A DNA stretch of 64,000 bases from Micromonospora citrea. Lineage in GTDB: Bacteria > Actinomycetota > Actinomycetes > Mycobacteriales > Micromonosporaceae. The DNA lies in contig NZ_FMHZ01000002.1 of the NCBI RefSeq assembly GCF_900090315.1, forward strand, positions 5,674,501 to 5,738,500, read 5' to 3'. This document shows positions 30,749 through 39,696 of this stretch, piece after piece. Both the position numbers and the translations under genes were made by a program. A model generated the notes under the pieces. The model was not told the DNA's origin and ran no database searches. It was given only the letters and a program-made list of their open reading frames with translations. Every line of letters starts with the position of its first letter. Positions within the stretch are counted from its first letter, which is position 1.

Positions 30749-30968
30749 CGCCATCCTCCCCGAGAGACGCAGAACGGCGAGGGCGGAGATCGGGCGCGCT
30801 AGCAGGTCACCAAGACAGGATGAGAAGGAAGCACGCCCAGGAGCCGCCCTCGCCGTGCCGCGAAGGCTACCGGCCGGCCCGTGGCCGCCGCAGCCCGGTT
30901 TCCGCGCGCCGCCCGTCGGTCCGGCACCCCGCCCCTGGCTCCGCCACCGCCGGGGCGGCCGGCCCGGT

Positions 30969-32021
30969 TCAGGCCTGGACGGGGGCGGCGTGCAGGGCGC
31001 GCATCGACCGGATCGCGGAGCGGATCTCCTGGAGGTAGCGGCCCGGGGTGAGGGTGGGCTCGGGCAGCCCGGCCAGGTCGGGCAGGGCCGGGTCGACGCC
31101 GACGGTCTCGATCGCGCAGCCGTACGGCACGGCGAGGGTGCGCAGCGCGTCGCAGTGCTGGAACGGCACGTAGATCGGGGCGGTCACCAGCAGCACCGGG
31201 TCGCCGGGGGAGAGCCGGACGTGCTCGGCCCAGAAGCGCTGGGTGTCGGCGGTGTGTGCGCGACGTCGGTCGGGCTCGCTGGACGGGGCGGCCAGCACCC
31301 GCACCGGCGGGCCGCCCGGCCGGTAGGTGCGCGACGACCAGGAGTGGTGCGGGTGGCCGGCGTCGTGGCCGTCCTCCTCGGCCGGGGCGGGCACCCGGAA
31401 CTCGCGCCGCACCGCCGCGTCCAGCGCCTCCACCTCGGTGTCGCAGGGCGGGACGCCGGCCGCCGCCAGCCCCGCGCACTCCACCGGCGACAGCGGGCGG
31501 AAGCTGCCGAGCACGGCCACCTCGCCGGCGACGCGGATGCCGGCGCGCAGCAGGTGCGCCGCGTACGCGACCCGGCGCTGGCAGGCGTTCGACAGGCCGC
31601 CGAGCACCACCAGGTGGGCGTACTCGGTGCGGGCCGGCGGGACCGCGTGGACCAGGCCCAGCGCGGCGGCGGCGTCGAGCACCAGGTTGGCGGTGGCCGG
31701 GTCGAGGGCGGGCTCCCGGGCGTCGGGGCGTTCCCGGCCGCCCCGGAAGTCCCAGTGCCGGGCGGAGAAGTCGTCGAGGGCGGCGAGCACCGCCGCCAGG
31801 TCACCGGCCGGCCAGTCGCCGCCGAAGTGCCCGACGAGGGCGCGCAGCGGCGCCGAGGCCACCCAGGCCCGGACGCCGGCCGCGATCTGCCCGGCGTCCG
31901 GGCCCGCGGCGCCGGTGGGCAACGCCACCTCCCCGATCCGCACCGCCGGATCGTACCGGCGGCGCACGCGCGCGGCGGCGGGGCGCGCCACCGTGGCCCG
32001 GCAGGACGCGCGCCCGCTCAC
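30969..32021 (-). CDS. Unknown protein coupled to the DUF4392 gene
   Basis: A 350-aa protein with no firm family assignment. The middle holds YAHLVVLGGLSNACQRRVAYA and later LLVTAPIYVPFQHCDALRTL, an arrangement that loosely recalls YdcF/DUF218 proteins (a glycine-rich first strand and a later basic/aromatic loop); this is a weak inference. GTG at 32021 overlaps the stop of the upstream DUF4392 gene by 4 bases, so the two are translationally coupled and likely act together. Later starts, such as GTG before RIGEVALPTG, are possible. No membrane segments are visible. Confidence 0.6.
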   Translation of the reverse strand: MSGRASCRATVARPAAARVRRRYDPAVRIGEVALPTGAAGPDAGQIAAGVRAWVASAPLRALVGHFGGDWPAGDLAAVLAALDDFSARHWDFRGGRERPDAREPALDPATANLVLDAAAALGLVHAVPPARTEYAHLVVLGGLSNACQRRVAYAAHLLRAGIRVAGEVAVLGSFRPLSPVECAGLAAAGVPPCDTEVEALDAAVRREFRVPAPAEEDGHDAGHPHHSWSSRTYRPGGPPVRVLAAPSSEPDRRRAHTADTQRFWAEHVRLSPGDPVLLVTAPIYVPFQHCDALRTLAVPYGCAIETVGVDPALPDLAGLPEPTLTPGRYLQEIRSAIRSMRALHAAPVQA

Positions 32022-32914
32022 CCGGCCTCGGCGACCAGCTCCGCGATCCGGTCCAGGGGTGCGGCGTACGCGGGCCAGTCGAGGCCGTCCACGCTGAGCT
32101 CGGCGCGCCGGCGTACGCCGTCCACGGCGCCGGCGTGCAGCACGATCGCGGTCAGCACCTCGTAGGACCACTCGGGGCGGAGCAGGTCGCGCAGGGCCGG
32201 CACGTCGGGGCGCAGCACCGCCAGCGCGCCCACCAGGGCGGCGGCGGCCCAGTTCGAGGTGCCGCCGACGAGCAGCGCGTCGCAGTCGACGACGCACCGG
32301 ATCCGCTCGCCCCGGTCGACCGCCCGCCCGACGAGTTCCGCCGGCAGCCGGCCCATGCCCAGCTCGTTGCCGCCGTCACCGATGCCCACCCGGAAACCGG
32401 GCCCGGCGGTGTAGAGCCGGTCGAGCGGGGCGGTGTGCGCGCCGATGTCCTCCCCGCGCATGTTGCGGGGACGGCCGTCGACGCCGGGGCCGCCCCGTTC
32501 GCAGGCGATCAGGTGTGACAGCTTCGCGTACCGTCGTGCGGCGGCGTCCGCCCAGGCGTCGTACCCCTGCAGCGGCGCGACCTCCAGCGGCACCTCCGGG
32601 GCGGCGGCCAGCGCGGCGGTGAGCACCGGCGCGCACGGGGCGTCGGTGACAATCCGGGCCCGGCCGCCGAGCGCCCGCAGCGCGGCGGCGATCTGCACCG
32701 ACCCGATCGGCCCGTCGGTCTCCGCCGCGGGCGGTTCGGCGCCGGGGATGAAGAATCCGGTGAGCACGGCGACGTCGGGCGCCGGATGCTCGGCCAGGGA
32801 CCGGGCGGCGGCGAGCAGGCCCCCGGCCGCCGGCCCGGCCAGCTTGGCGCTGCCCCGGCCCACGTCGGTCGCGGCCACCCGTTCCAGCTCGTTGATCGTT
32901 TCCTCCACCCGCAC
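32018..32914 (-). CDS. DUF4392 / D-glutamate-cyclase-like protein
   Basis: A 298-aa protein of the DUF4392 family, related to the C-terminal domain of D-glutamate cyclase, which converts D-glutamate to 5-oxo-D-proline. Landmarks are GFFIPGAEPPAAETDGPIG, LIACERGGPGVDGRPRNMRG and the glycine-rich VGIGDGGNELGMG, followed by CDALLVGGTSNWAA. GTG at 32914 lies 8 bases after GGAGG. It is the first gene of an operon with the 350-aa unknown. Its closeness to murL/murD2 suggests a link to D-glutamate balance, but that is inference; only one DUF4392 domain is present. Confidence 0.78.
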   Translation of the reverse strand: MRVEETINELERVAATDVGRGSAKLAGPAAGGLLAAARSLAEHPAPDVAVLTGFFIPGAEPPAAETDGPIGSVQIAAALRALGGRARIVTDAPCAPVLTAALAAAPEVPLEVAPLQGYDAWADAAARRYAKLSHLIACERGGPGVDGRPRNMRGEDIGAHTAPLDRLYTAGPGFRVGIGDGGNELGMGRLPAELVGRAVDRGERIRCVVDCDALLVGGTSNWAAAALVGALAVLRPDVPALRDLLRPEWSYEVLTAIVLHAGAVDGVRRRAELSVDGLDWPAYAAPLDRIAELVAEAG

Positions 32915-33101
32915 GGGGCGCACCTCCTCGTCGTGGCGGAACGGACCCAAGGGTATGCCCGACCATCGATCCGCGCCCGTCGCCGGACCGATTGCGGAAT
33001 AAGTTGTGGGAGCGTTCACAAATTGCCGAATCGGGGGCAGGTGTTCCCGCCCCACCATCGGAAACCGCAGATCGGACGGGAGTCGCAGGGTGGGCCGGCG
33101 G

Positions 33102-34619
33102 TCAGCCCCGGCTCGCCCACGCCGACCTGAGCAGCCGCAGGACGCCGGCCCCGGCCAGGTACGCGACCAGCGACGGCGCCGGCACGCCCAACGGCTCGGG
33201 CGCCGACCTCGGCGTCTCGGCGTTGACCACCAGGGCGTACACCACGGCGGCGAATCCGGCGGCGGTGAGCGCGGCGCGGACGCCGCCCCACCGCCGCGGA
33301 CCGCCGGCCGGCCCGTCGCCGCCGGCCCGTCCGTCGCCGCCCGCCCGCCCGTCGCCGCCCGCCGGCCGCGCGGCCGGCGCGCGGCCTCGGGTCGGTGCCC
33401 CGCCGCCGTCGGCCCGCCGACGGTCCCGGGCGCGGCCGCTCGGGCCGGTGCGGGCCTCCACGGGGCCGAAGACGGCCACCAGGGCGGCCAGCAGCACGGT
33501 CAGCATGAGCACCCACGGCACCCGCCAGGCCAGCCAGGCGGCCGAACCCACCGGCGGGGTGGGCAGCCACCCCGCCGCGGCCAGCGCGCCGACCAGCAGG
33601 ATCGCCGCGGTCAGGTGCCAGAGGAAGACGGTGAGCACGACGGCGTTCACCGCGATCACCGCCTGCCAGGGGCGGGGGCGGCGCAGCCAGCGCTCCGCCG
33701 GGTCGCGCAGGAGCAGGATCAGCCCGAGCTGGGCGGTGGTCAGGGTCAGCAGCGCCAGGCTGGGCGGCGCGGCGTTGTCGAGCCGCTCGCCCGGCACGTT
33801 GAGCATGCTGACCGGGTAGGGCCCGACGGTCAGCAGCACCGTCGCGGCGAGCCCGCCCAGCAGCGCCGTCCCGCCGGCCCGCCGGGACAGCGGCAGCCGC
33901 GTGGCGCGCACGCCCCGCCGCGCGGACCCGGCCCGGCGGCCCGCCGGCCCGTCGTCGGGCGGCTCGGCGCGGGCGTCGCGCCACGCGAAGCCGAGCTGGT
34001 GGACGGCCAACCAGCCGAAGACGTAATTCGGCAGCGCCAGTTCGGCCGGCCCGAGCGCGCGTCCCAGGTCGCCCGCCGCGACCAGCGCGGCCAGCACCAG
34101 CGGGACGAGCAGGCCGAAACGCCGGTGCAGGGCGTACATCGCCGGGGTCAGCGGCACCACCACCAGGTAGGCGGCGAGGAACCACAGCGGGATGGTGGCG
34201 AACCAGCCGACCGTACGCACCATCGTCGCCCCGACCCCGGCCAGCGACGCGACCCCGGCGCCGGCAGCGATGACCAGCAGCAGGGCGGTCGTGGGCCGCA
34301 GCAGCCGCGCGCCCCGGTCCAGCAGCCAGGAGACGGCGTCGCCGCCGGCGGCCCGGCGCGCGGCCAGCGAGGCGGCGTTGGCATACCCCCCGACCAGGAA
34401 GAAGACGGGCATCACCTGGGCCACCCAGGTCAGCGGGTACGCCCAGGGAAGGTCGGGCAGCGCCGAGCGGGCCGTCGGCCGGCCGGTAGGGTCCTCACCG
34501 ATGGCGGCGATCGCCCAGTGGCCGAAGACGACCATCACGATCGCGAGCGCCCGGAGCAGGTCGACGTAGCGCTCCCGACCAGCCGGCGTGCGTGCGGCGA
34601 GTTGCCGCAGACGGCGCAT
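33102..34619 (-). CDS. Acyltransferase-3 family membrane protein
   Basis: A 505-aa polytopic acyltransferase. RYVDLLRALAIVMVVFGHW near residue 17 carries the conserved histidine; about ten hydrophobic segments follow, with VFLWHLTAAILLVGAL late in the domain. Residues about 400-450 form a charged, Gly/Ala/Arg-rich stretch with the repeated unit GGDGRA, and two further hydrophobic segments finish the protein. Its layout matches the smaller 3713-4834 protein, so they are probably paralogues. The glycan or lipid acceptor is unknown. Confidence 0.82.
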   Translation of the reverse strand: MRRLRQLAARTPAGRERYVDLLRALAIVMVVFGHWAIAAIGEDPTGRPTARSALPDLPWAYPLTWVAQVMPVFFLVGGYANAASLAARRAAGGDAVSWLLDRGARLLRPTTALLLVIAAGAGVASLAGVGATMVRTVGWFATIPLWFLAAYLVVVPLTPAMYALHRRFGLLVPLVLAALVAAGDLGRALGPAELALPNYVFGWLAVHQLGFAWRDARAEPPDDGPAGRRAGSARRGVRATRLPLSRRAGGTALLGGLAATVLLTVGPYPVSMLNVPGERLDNAAPPSLALLTLTTAQLGLILLLRDPAERWLRRPRPWQAVIAVNAVVLTVFLWHLTAAILLVGALAAAGWLPTPPVGSAAWLAWRVPWVLMLTVLLAALVAVFGPVEARTGPSGRARDRRRADGGGAPTRGRAPAARPAGGDGRAGGDGRAGGDGPAGGPRRWGGVRAALTAAGFAAVVYALVVNAETPRSAPEPLGVPAPSLVAYLAGAGVLRLLRSAWASRG

Positions 34620-34709
34620 GGCCCCGAGGGTATGTCAGGCGCGAACTGGCCGGTGGTGATAACGGTTCGGTCTGCGGTCTTGAAGTCCGCGGGTTCCTGC
34701 CGTAGAAAT

Positions 34710-34737
34710 TCTTCAGCAACATCAACCAAACTGAAGA
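34710..34737 (+). promoter_or_regulatory. Inverted repeat upstream of ngcE1
   Basis: TCTTCAG (34710-34716) and CTGAAGA (34731-34737) form an inverted repeat 80 bases before the ngcE1 ATG, in an unusually AT-rich patch. It may be an operator for sugar control; no DasR-like site is seen. CTTCAG also occurs in the rpiR promoter at 40823-40828. Confidence 0.35.
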
Positions 34738-34815
34738 CAACTTCCCCCTGTGCCTCGTGCGGCGGTCGCCTTCCCCCAACCCGGCGACCGCCCGGACCCG
34801 ATCCGAGGAGAGACC

Positions 34816-36231
34816 ATGAACAGGCGTGACATCCTGCGGCGCAGCGCCGCCGCCGGCCTGCTGGCCACCCCCGCCGCCGGCCTGCTCGCCGGCTGCGCCA
34901 CCGGTGGTGGCGACGACAAGGGCGACGCCGGCGCCTACAAGGGCACCAAGAGCGAGCAGAACCCGCTCGGGGTCAAGGAGGACGCGCCCCTCGAGGTGGT
35001 GATCTTCAACGGCGGCTTCGGCGAGGAGTACGCGAAGGCCCACGAGGCCATGTACACCGAGAAGTACCCGAAGGCGAAGATCAACCACTCGGCGACGCAG
35101 GAGATCGCCAAGACCCTCCAGCCGCGCTTCGTCGACGGCACCCCGCCGGACGTGGTCAACAACTCCGGCAAGGACCAGATCGACTTCAACAGCCTGGTCT
35201 CCCAGAACGCCATCGCCGACCTGGGTGAGCTGCTCGCCGCCCCGAGCCTCGACGTCCCCGGCAAGACGGTCAAGGACACGCTGCTGCCGGGCGCCGTCGA
35301 GGTCGGCTCGTACGACGGCAAGTTCATGGTGCTGAACTACACCTACACCGCCTACGGCATCTGGCACTCCACGAAGCTCTTCGCCGACCGGGGCTGGCAG
35401 TACGCCAAGACCTGGGACGAGCACATCGCGCTGTGCAAGAAGATCAAGGCGGCCGGCATCGCCCCGTGGACGTACGCGGGCAAGCACCCCCGCTACATGA
35501 GCTGGCCGGTGATCGCCACGGCCATCAAGTTCGGCGGGGCGTCCGTCGCCACGGCGATCGACAACCTGGAGCCCAACGCGTGGAAGTCCGACGCGATGAA
35601 GGCCGCGGCGGACGCGTGGCACCAGATCGTCAAGGACGGCTTCATCCTCGCCGGTTCGCCGGGCCTCGACCACGTGCAGTCGCAGACCGCGTGGTGCCAG
35701 GGCAAGGCCGCCTTCATCTCCTGCGGCTCCTGGCTGGAGAGCGAGCAGAAGAAGGTCACGCCCGAGGGCTTCAACATGACGATCCAGCCGACGCCCAGCC
35801 TGGGCAGCGGCGACAAGCTGCCGTTCGAGGCGATCCGCGGCACCGCCGGAGAGCCGTTCATGCTCCCGGCCAAGGCGAAGAACCTCGCCGGCGGCCTGGA
35901 GTACTTCCGGATCATGCTCTCGAAGAAGGGCGCCCAGGACTTCACCAAGAAGGTCTCCAGCCTGACCGTGGTGGCCGGGTCGACCGAGGGCGTCGAGCTG
36001 CCGTTCGGCCTCAGCACCGTGAGCAAGGCGCTGGAGGCATCCGGCAGCAACGGCTTCAACTGGGTCTACAACAACTTCTACCGCAAGCTGGAGCGCGAGC
36101 TCGTCGACGCCGCGTGCGGCGAGTTCTTCAGCGGTCGGATCGGCCCGGCCGAGTTCCTCGACATGTGCCAGAAGGGCGCCGACTCGATCGCCCAGGACAG
36201 CTCGATCAAGAAGTACAAGCGGGCCGCGTGA
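34816..36231 (+). CDS. ngcE: GlcNAc/chitobiose-type ABC substrate-binding lipoprotein (set 1)
   Basis: A 471-aa sugar-binding protein of the NgcE type. The N-terminus MNRRDILRRSAAAG is Tat-like and LLAGC gives a lipobox with Cys27, so it is a membrane-anchored lipoprotein outside the cell. The mature part has LEVVIFNGGFGEEY and aromatic residues typical of the family. GAGGAG precedes the ATG. It heads a set with two permeases; a 32-base perfect palindrome separates it from them. It is clearly a paralogue of the protein at 42074-43510. The ligand is probably GlcNAc or short chitin oligomers, judged by family and the nearby kinase. Confidence 0.85.
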   Translation: MNRRDILRRSAAAGLLATPAAGLLAGCATGGGDDKGDAGAYKGTKSEQNPLGVKEDAPLEVVIFNGGFGEEYAKAHEAMYTEKYPKAKINHSATQEIAKTLQPRFVDGTPPDVVNNSGKDQIDFNSLVSQNAIADLGELLAAPSLDVPGKTVKDTLLPGAVEVGSYDGKFMVLNYTYTAYGIWHSTKLFADRGWQYAKTWDEHIALCKKIKAAGIAPWTYAGKHPRYMSWPVIATAIKFGGASVATAIDNLEPNAWKSDAMKAAADAWHQIVKDGFILAGSPGLDHVQSQTAWCQGKAAFISCGSWLESEQKKVTPEGFNMTIQPTPSLGSGDKLPFEAIRGTAGEPFMLPAKAKNLAGGLEYFRIMLSKKGAQDFTKKVSSLTVVAGSTEGVELPFGLSTVSKALEASGSNGFNWVYNNFYRKLERELVDAACGEFFSGRIGPAEFLDMCQKGADSIAQDSSIKKYKRAA

Positions 36232-36236
36232 CGTCC

Positions 36237-36268
36237 GGCCGGTGGGGGCGGATCCGCCCCCACCGGCC
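36237..36268 (+). promoter_or_regulatory. Perfect palindrome between ngcE1 and ngcF1
   Basis: A 14-bp perfect stem closes on GATC, 5 bases after the ngcE1 stop. It is probably a partial terminator or mRNA stabiliser that keeps the binding protein in excess over the permeases. Confidence 0.7.
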
Positions 36269-36295
36269 CACGGCTGGGGGAGAAGGTCCTTTCTC

Positions 36296-37204
36296 GTGAA
36301 ACATGGCAAGTACCCGCTGATCATCACGTTCCTGGTGCCGCCGCTGCTGCTCTACGGCATCTTCGTGCTCTCGCCGTACCTGCAGGCCTTCCAGATCTCG
36401 ACCACCGACTGGCTCGGCTACTCGCCCGAGGCCAACTCCGTCGGACTGGCCAACTTCGAGAGGCTGCTGGACGACGATCGGGTGTGGAACGCCCTCAAGA
36501 ACAACGCGTGGCTGCTCCTGGTGGTGCCGGTGGTGACCATCGTGCTCGGCCTCTTCTTCGCCACGATGCTCAGCATGGGTGGTCGCAAGGGCCGGGCGGG
36601 GGTGACGGGCGTACGCGGCACGTCCGTGTACCGGATGGTCTACTTCTTCCCGCAGGTGCTTTCCGTGGTCATCATCGCCCTGCTGTGGAAGGAGGTCTAC
36701 CACCCCAACAGCGGCCTGCTCAACGGTGCTCTCGGCGCCGTCGGGCTGCCCACGCCGGCCTGGCTCGGTGATCCCCGGTTCGCCTTCTGGTGCGCGATGG
36801 CGGTGATGATCTGGAGCAACGTCGGCTTCTACGTGGTGCTCTTCGGCGCGGCGATGTCGGCGATTCCGCGCGACATCTACGAGGCGGTGATGCTCGACGG
36901 CGCGTCGCGGTGGACCACCCTGCGCAAGATCACCATTCCGCTGCTCTGGGACACCGTGCAGGTGGCCTGGATCTACCTCGCGATCGCCGCCCTGGACGGG
37001 TTCATCCTGATCCAGCAGATGACCAACGGCGGCCCCAACTTCTCCTCCGACGTCATCGGCCTGCGGATGTACGAAACCGCGTTCGGTAGCGAGAGCAAGT
37101 TCGGTTATGCCTCGGCGATCGGCGTGGTGCTCTTGTTCCTGACCCTCTCGGTGGCGGTGCTGGCGCTGCGAGCCGCCCGGCGTGATCGGATCGAGTACTC
37201 GTGA
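36296..37204 (+). CDS. ngcF: ABC sugar permease, NgcF type (set 1)
   Basis: A 302-aa inner membrane permease with six predicted helices (first: YPLIITFLVPPLLLYGIFVL). The cytoplasmic EAA loop is EAVMLDGASRWTTLRKITI, the site that meets the ATPase subunit. GTG at 36296 (VKHGKYPLI) follows GGGGAGAAGG; it aligns with the start of the paralogue at 43527 (MRHGKYPFV), which supports this choice. The stop overlaps the next GTG by 4 bases. No ATPase gene is nearby, so a shared MsiK-like ATPase elsewhere is expected. Confidence 0.87.
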   Translation: MKHGKYPLIITFLVPPLLLYGIFVLSPYLQAFQISTTDWLGYSPEANSVGLANFERLLDDDRVWNALKNNAWLLLVVPVVTIVLGLFFATMLSMGGRKGRAGVTGVRGTSVYRMVYFFPQVLSVVIIALLWKEVYHPNSGLLNGALGAVGLPTPAWLGDPRFAFWCAMAVMIWSNVGFYVVLFGAAMSAIPRDIYEAVMLDGASRWTTLRKITIPLLWDTVQVAWIYLAIAALDGFILIQQMTNGGPNFSSDVIGLRMYETAFGSESKFGYASAIGVVLLFLTLSVAVLALRAARRDRIEYS

Positions 37205-38109
37205 CAACCCTCGACAGGACCGCGTCCGACGGCACGGCCGTGGCGGACCGGCCGGTGCCGCAGGACCGCAAGCTCCGCCGCGATCTCGGCATCGCCAACG
37301 TCTTCTCGCACTGGTTCCTGCTGCTCTGGGGCGCGGTGACCGCGCTGCCGCTGCTCTGGATGTTCCTCAGCTCGTTCAAGAGCGACGGGGAGATCCTCTC
37401 CGACCCGTGGGGGCTGCCCGGCGCGCTGCGGTTCGAGAACTGGGGGCGGGCCTGGACCGAGGCGCACATCGGCCAGTACTTCCTGAACAGCGCGATCGTG
37501 GTGACCGGATCGCTCACCCTGACCATGCTGATGGGTGCCACGGCGGCGTACGTCTTCGCCCGTTACGAGTTCCGGGGCCGGCAGTTCCTCTACTACCTGT
37601 TCGTCGGCGGGATGATGTTCCCCGTCTTCCTGGCCCTCGTGCCGCTGTTCTTCGTGGTGCGCAACGCCGGTCTCTTCGGCACCTGGACCGGGCTGGTGCT
37701 GGTGTACGCCGCCTACTCGTTGCCGTTCACCGTCTTCTTCCTCACCGCCTTCTTCCGGACCTTGCCGACCGCGGTCGCGGAGGCGGCGCTCATGGACGGG
37801 TGCGGTCACTTCCGGCTCTTCTTCCGGGTGATGCTGCCGATGGCCCGACCGGGTCTGATCAGCATCGCGATCTTCAACTTCCTCAGTCACTGGAACCAGT
37901 TCATCCTGCCCCAGGTGCTGATGCAGGGCGACGATTCGAAGTGGGTGCTCGCGCAGGGGCTCGCCGCGCTGGCGGTCAGCCAGGGCTACGAGGGTGACTA
38001 CAGCGGACTCTTCGCGGGTCTGACCATCGCCACGCTGCCGGTGCTGGTCGTGTACATCCTCTTCCAGCGGCAGATCCAGTCCGGCCTGACCGCCGGCCAG
38101 CTCAAGTAG
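37201..38109 (+). CDS. ngcG: ABC sugar permease, NgcG type (set 1)
   Basis: A 302-aa permease partner of the preceding protein. A polar N-terminal tail of about 30 residues precedes six hydrophobic segments, and the EAA loop reads EAALMDGCGHFRLFFRVML. The C-terminus IQSGLTAGQLK is almost the same as that of the set-2 paralogue (IQSGLTSGAVK). The GTG start overlaps the ngcF stop (GTGA), giving coupled translation. A 19-bp hairpin follows and closes the operon. Confidence 0.87.
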   Translation: MTTLDRTASDGTAVADRPVPQDRKLRRDLGIANVFSHWFLLLWGAVTALPLLWMFLSSFKSDGEILSDPWGLPGALRFENWGRAWTEAHIGQYFLNSAIVVTGSLTLTMLMGATAAYVFARYEFRGRQFLYYLFVGGMMFPVFLALVPLFFVVRNAGLFGTWTGLVLVYAAYSLPFTVFFLTAFFRTLPTAVAEAALMDGCGHFRLFFRVMLPMARPGLISIAIFNFLSHWNQFILPQVLMQGDDSKWVLAQGLAALAVSQGYEGDYSGLFAGLTIATLPVLVVYILFQRQIQSGLTAGQLK

Positions 38110-38137
38110 CCGCTCTCCGTCGTCCGGTTCTGAACAT

Positions 38138-38180
38138 CGGCGGGGGACACGCCGGCCGCCGGCCGGCATGTCCCCCGCCG
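38138..38180 (+). terminator. Terminator of ngcEFG set 1
   Basis: A 19-bp stem (38138-38156 with 38162-38180, one mismatch) and a 5-base loop, 28 bases after the ngcG1 stop. Confidence 0.75.
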
Positions 38181-38262
38181 TCCTGCCCGGTGGCCCACAG
38201 ACCGACGCCCCCCGGCCGCGAGCGGCCTTCAGCGCGCGGCCGGGCCGAACTAGGATGCGGCG

Positions 38263-39618
38263 ATGCCGATCACGAACTCGATGCCCGGTGGCGTCGCGGA
38301 GGCCGTCCGGGCGCTGGCCGATCCCGAGCACGAACGCCGACGCGAGGCACACCGGACGCTGGTCGCGGCCGGGGCCGAGGCGGTCGGGCCGCTGATCTCG
38401 GGGCTGCTCGACGAGGAGTCCCCGGTGGACTGGGCGCACGCGGCGGGCTCGGCGCTCAGGGAGATCGGCGCGCCCGCCTTCGAGCCGCTGGTCGGGGCCA
38501 TCGCCGCCGCGAGCACCGTGGAGGTCCGGCGGCGATGCGGTTGGGCGTTCCAGGGCTTCGGGGTGGAGCTGCTGGAGGCGTACGCGGCAGCGCTGTCCCA
38601 CCCGAGCCCGCACGTCCGGCAGGACGCCGCCCTGGGCATCCAGTACCGGGGCGCGGCCGCCGTCCCCGCGGTCCCGGCGCTGCTGCCGCTGCTCGCCGAC
38701 CCGGAGCCCGACGTCCGGCAGCGCGCCGTCTGGGCGCTCTCCGCCATCGGCCCCGGCGCCCTGCCGGCGCTGCACGAGATCCGGCGGCACGGCCCCGGGC
38801 GGTTGCGCGCGGGCGCGCTGCGAGCCATCGCCGAGCTGGCCGGCGAGCCGGCGTTCAGCGCGCCGGACCGGGCCGCCGTGGAGCGGCTCATCCGGATCAA
38901 GCTGCTCACCGAGCGCCCCGGGTCGGTGGCCGGCCGCGTGCCGTGCGGGCCGTGGCTGGCGCTGCCCACCGGCGACCGGGCCGCCGTCCTGGACGCGCTG
39001 GAGCTCTCCGACGCGCGTCCGGCCACCCTGCGACTGGGCTACGCCGCGTTCGCGAGCGACAGCCACCGCGCCGACGAGCGGCTCGCCCGCAGCCGCGTCT
39101 TCGTCACCCCCGAGCTGAACGGCTGGACGCTCGTCCTCGGCCCCTGGTACGTCTTCCGGGGCGGCCCGAAGCGAGAGGCCGAGGCCTGCCGGGCGCTGAG
39201 TGAGCGGTTCGGGGCGGCCCAGTCGTACTGGTTCGACGCCAGCGGCGCCGGCTCCGCCTGGCTGATCTGCCGCGCCGGCGAGGTGCTTCGGCAGTACGAC
39301 GAAGACAAGCCGAAGCGCAGCGTCGGCCCCCGACTGCCGGTGGAGGAGGGCCTGCTGCTGCCGCACGAGGAGCCCGACATCCCGGACGAGGCCTGGGCGT
39401 CGTGGGACCACGCCGCGCCGGACGCGGACGAACGCTGGGCGGAGATCACGCGCCGGTACGGCGTGCCGGACACCTGCGACGCGCTGACCGTCGCGGCCGC
39501 CATGTCGGTGGATCCGGCGGGGCTCGGCCCGGACACCGACATGCGCGGGCACGGCCTGCTGGCGCTGACCAGGGAGGGACGCAGGCACGGCGTCGCCCCC
39601 GGCGCCCTGCCCATCTGA
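38263..39618 (+). CDS. HEAT-repeat protein
   Basis: A 451-aa protein. Residues about 10-200 contain four or five HEAT-type helical repeats (for example HVRQDAALGIQYRGAAAVPAV and DVRQRAVWALSAIGPGALPAL), normally a protein-binding scaffold. The C-terminal half is a different mixed domain with WTLVLGPWYVFRG, YWFDASGAGSAWLICRAG and EVLRQYDEDKP, which I do not recognise. ATG at 38263 is 6 bases after TAGGAT (38251-38256), so it is probably leaderless. It lies inside the sugar-uptake island but has its own promoter; a role in uptake is not shown. Confidence 0.75.
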   Translation: MPITNSMPGGVAEAVRALADPEHERRREAHRTLVAAGAEAVGPLISGLLDEESPVDWAHAAGSALREIGAPAFEPLVGAIAAASTVEVRRRCGWAFQGFGVELLEAYAAALSHPSPHVRQDAALGIQYRGAAAVPAVPALLPLLADPEPDVRQRAVWALSAIGPGALPALHEIRRHGPGRLRAGALRAIAELAGEPAFSAPDRAAVERLIRIKLLTERPGSVAGRVPCGPWLALPTGDRAAVLDALELSDARPATLRLGYAAFASDSHRADERLARSRVFVTPELNGWTLVLGPWYVFRGGPKREAEACRALSERFGAAQSYWFDASGAGSAWLICRAGEVLRQYDEDKPKRSVGPRLPVEEGLLLPHEEPDIPDEAWASWDHAAPDADERWAEITRRYGVPDTCDALTVAAAMSVDPAGLGPDTDMRGHGLLALTREGRRHGVAPGALPI

Positions 39619-39696
39619 TCCGGGCCCGTGCAGGGCGGGTACGCGTGGGCAGCCCACGACGGCGATCCTGACGGGCGCCCGTGACGGCGGCCGGGA

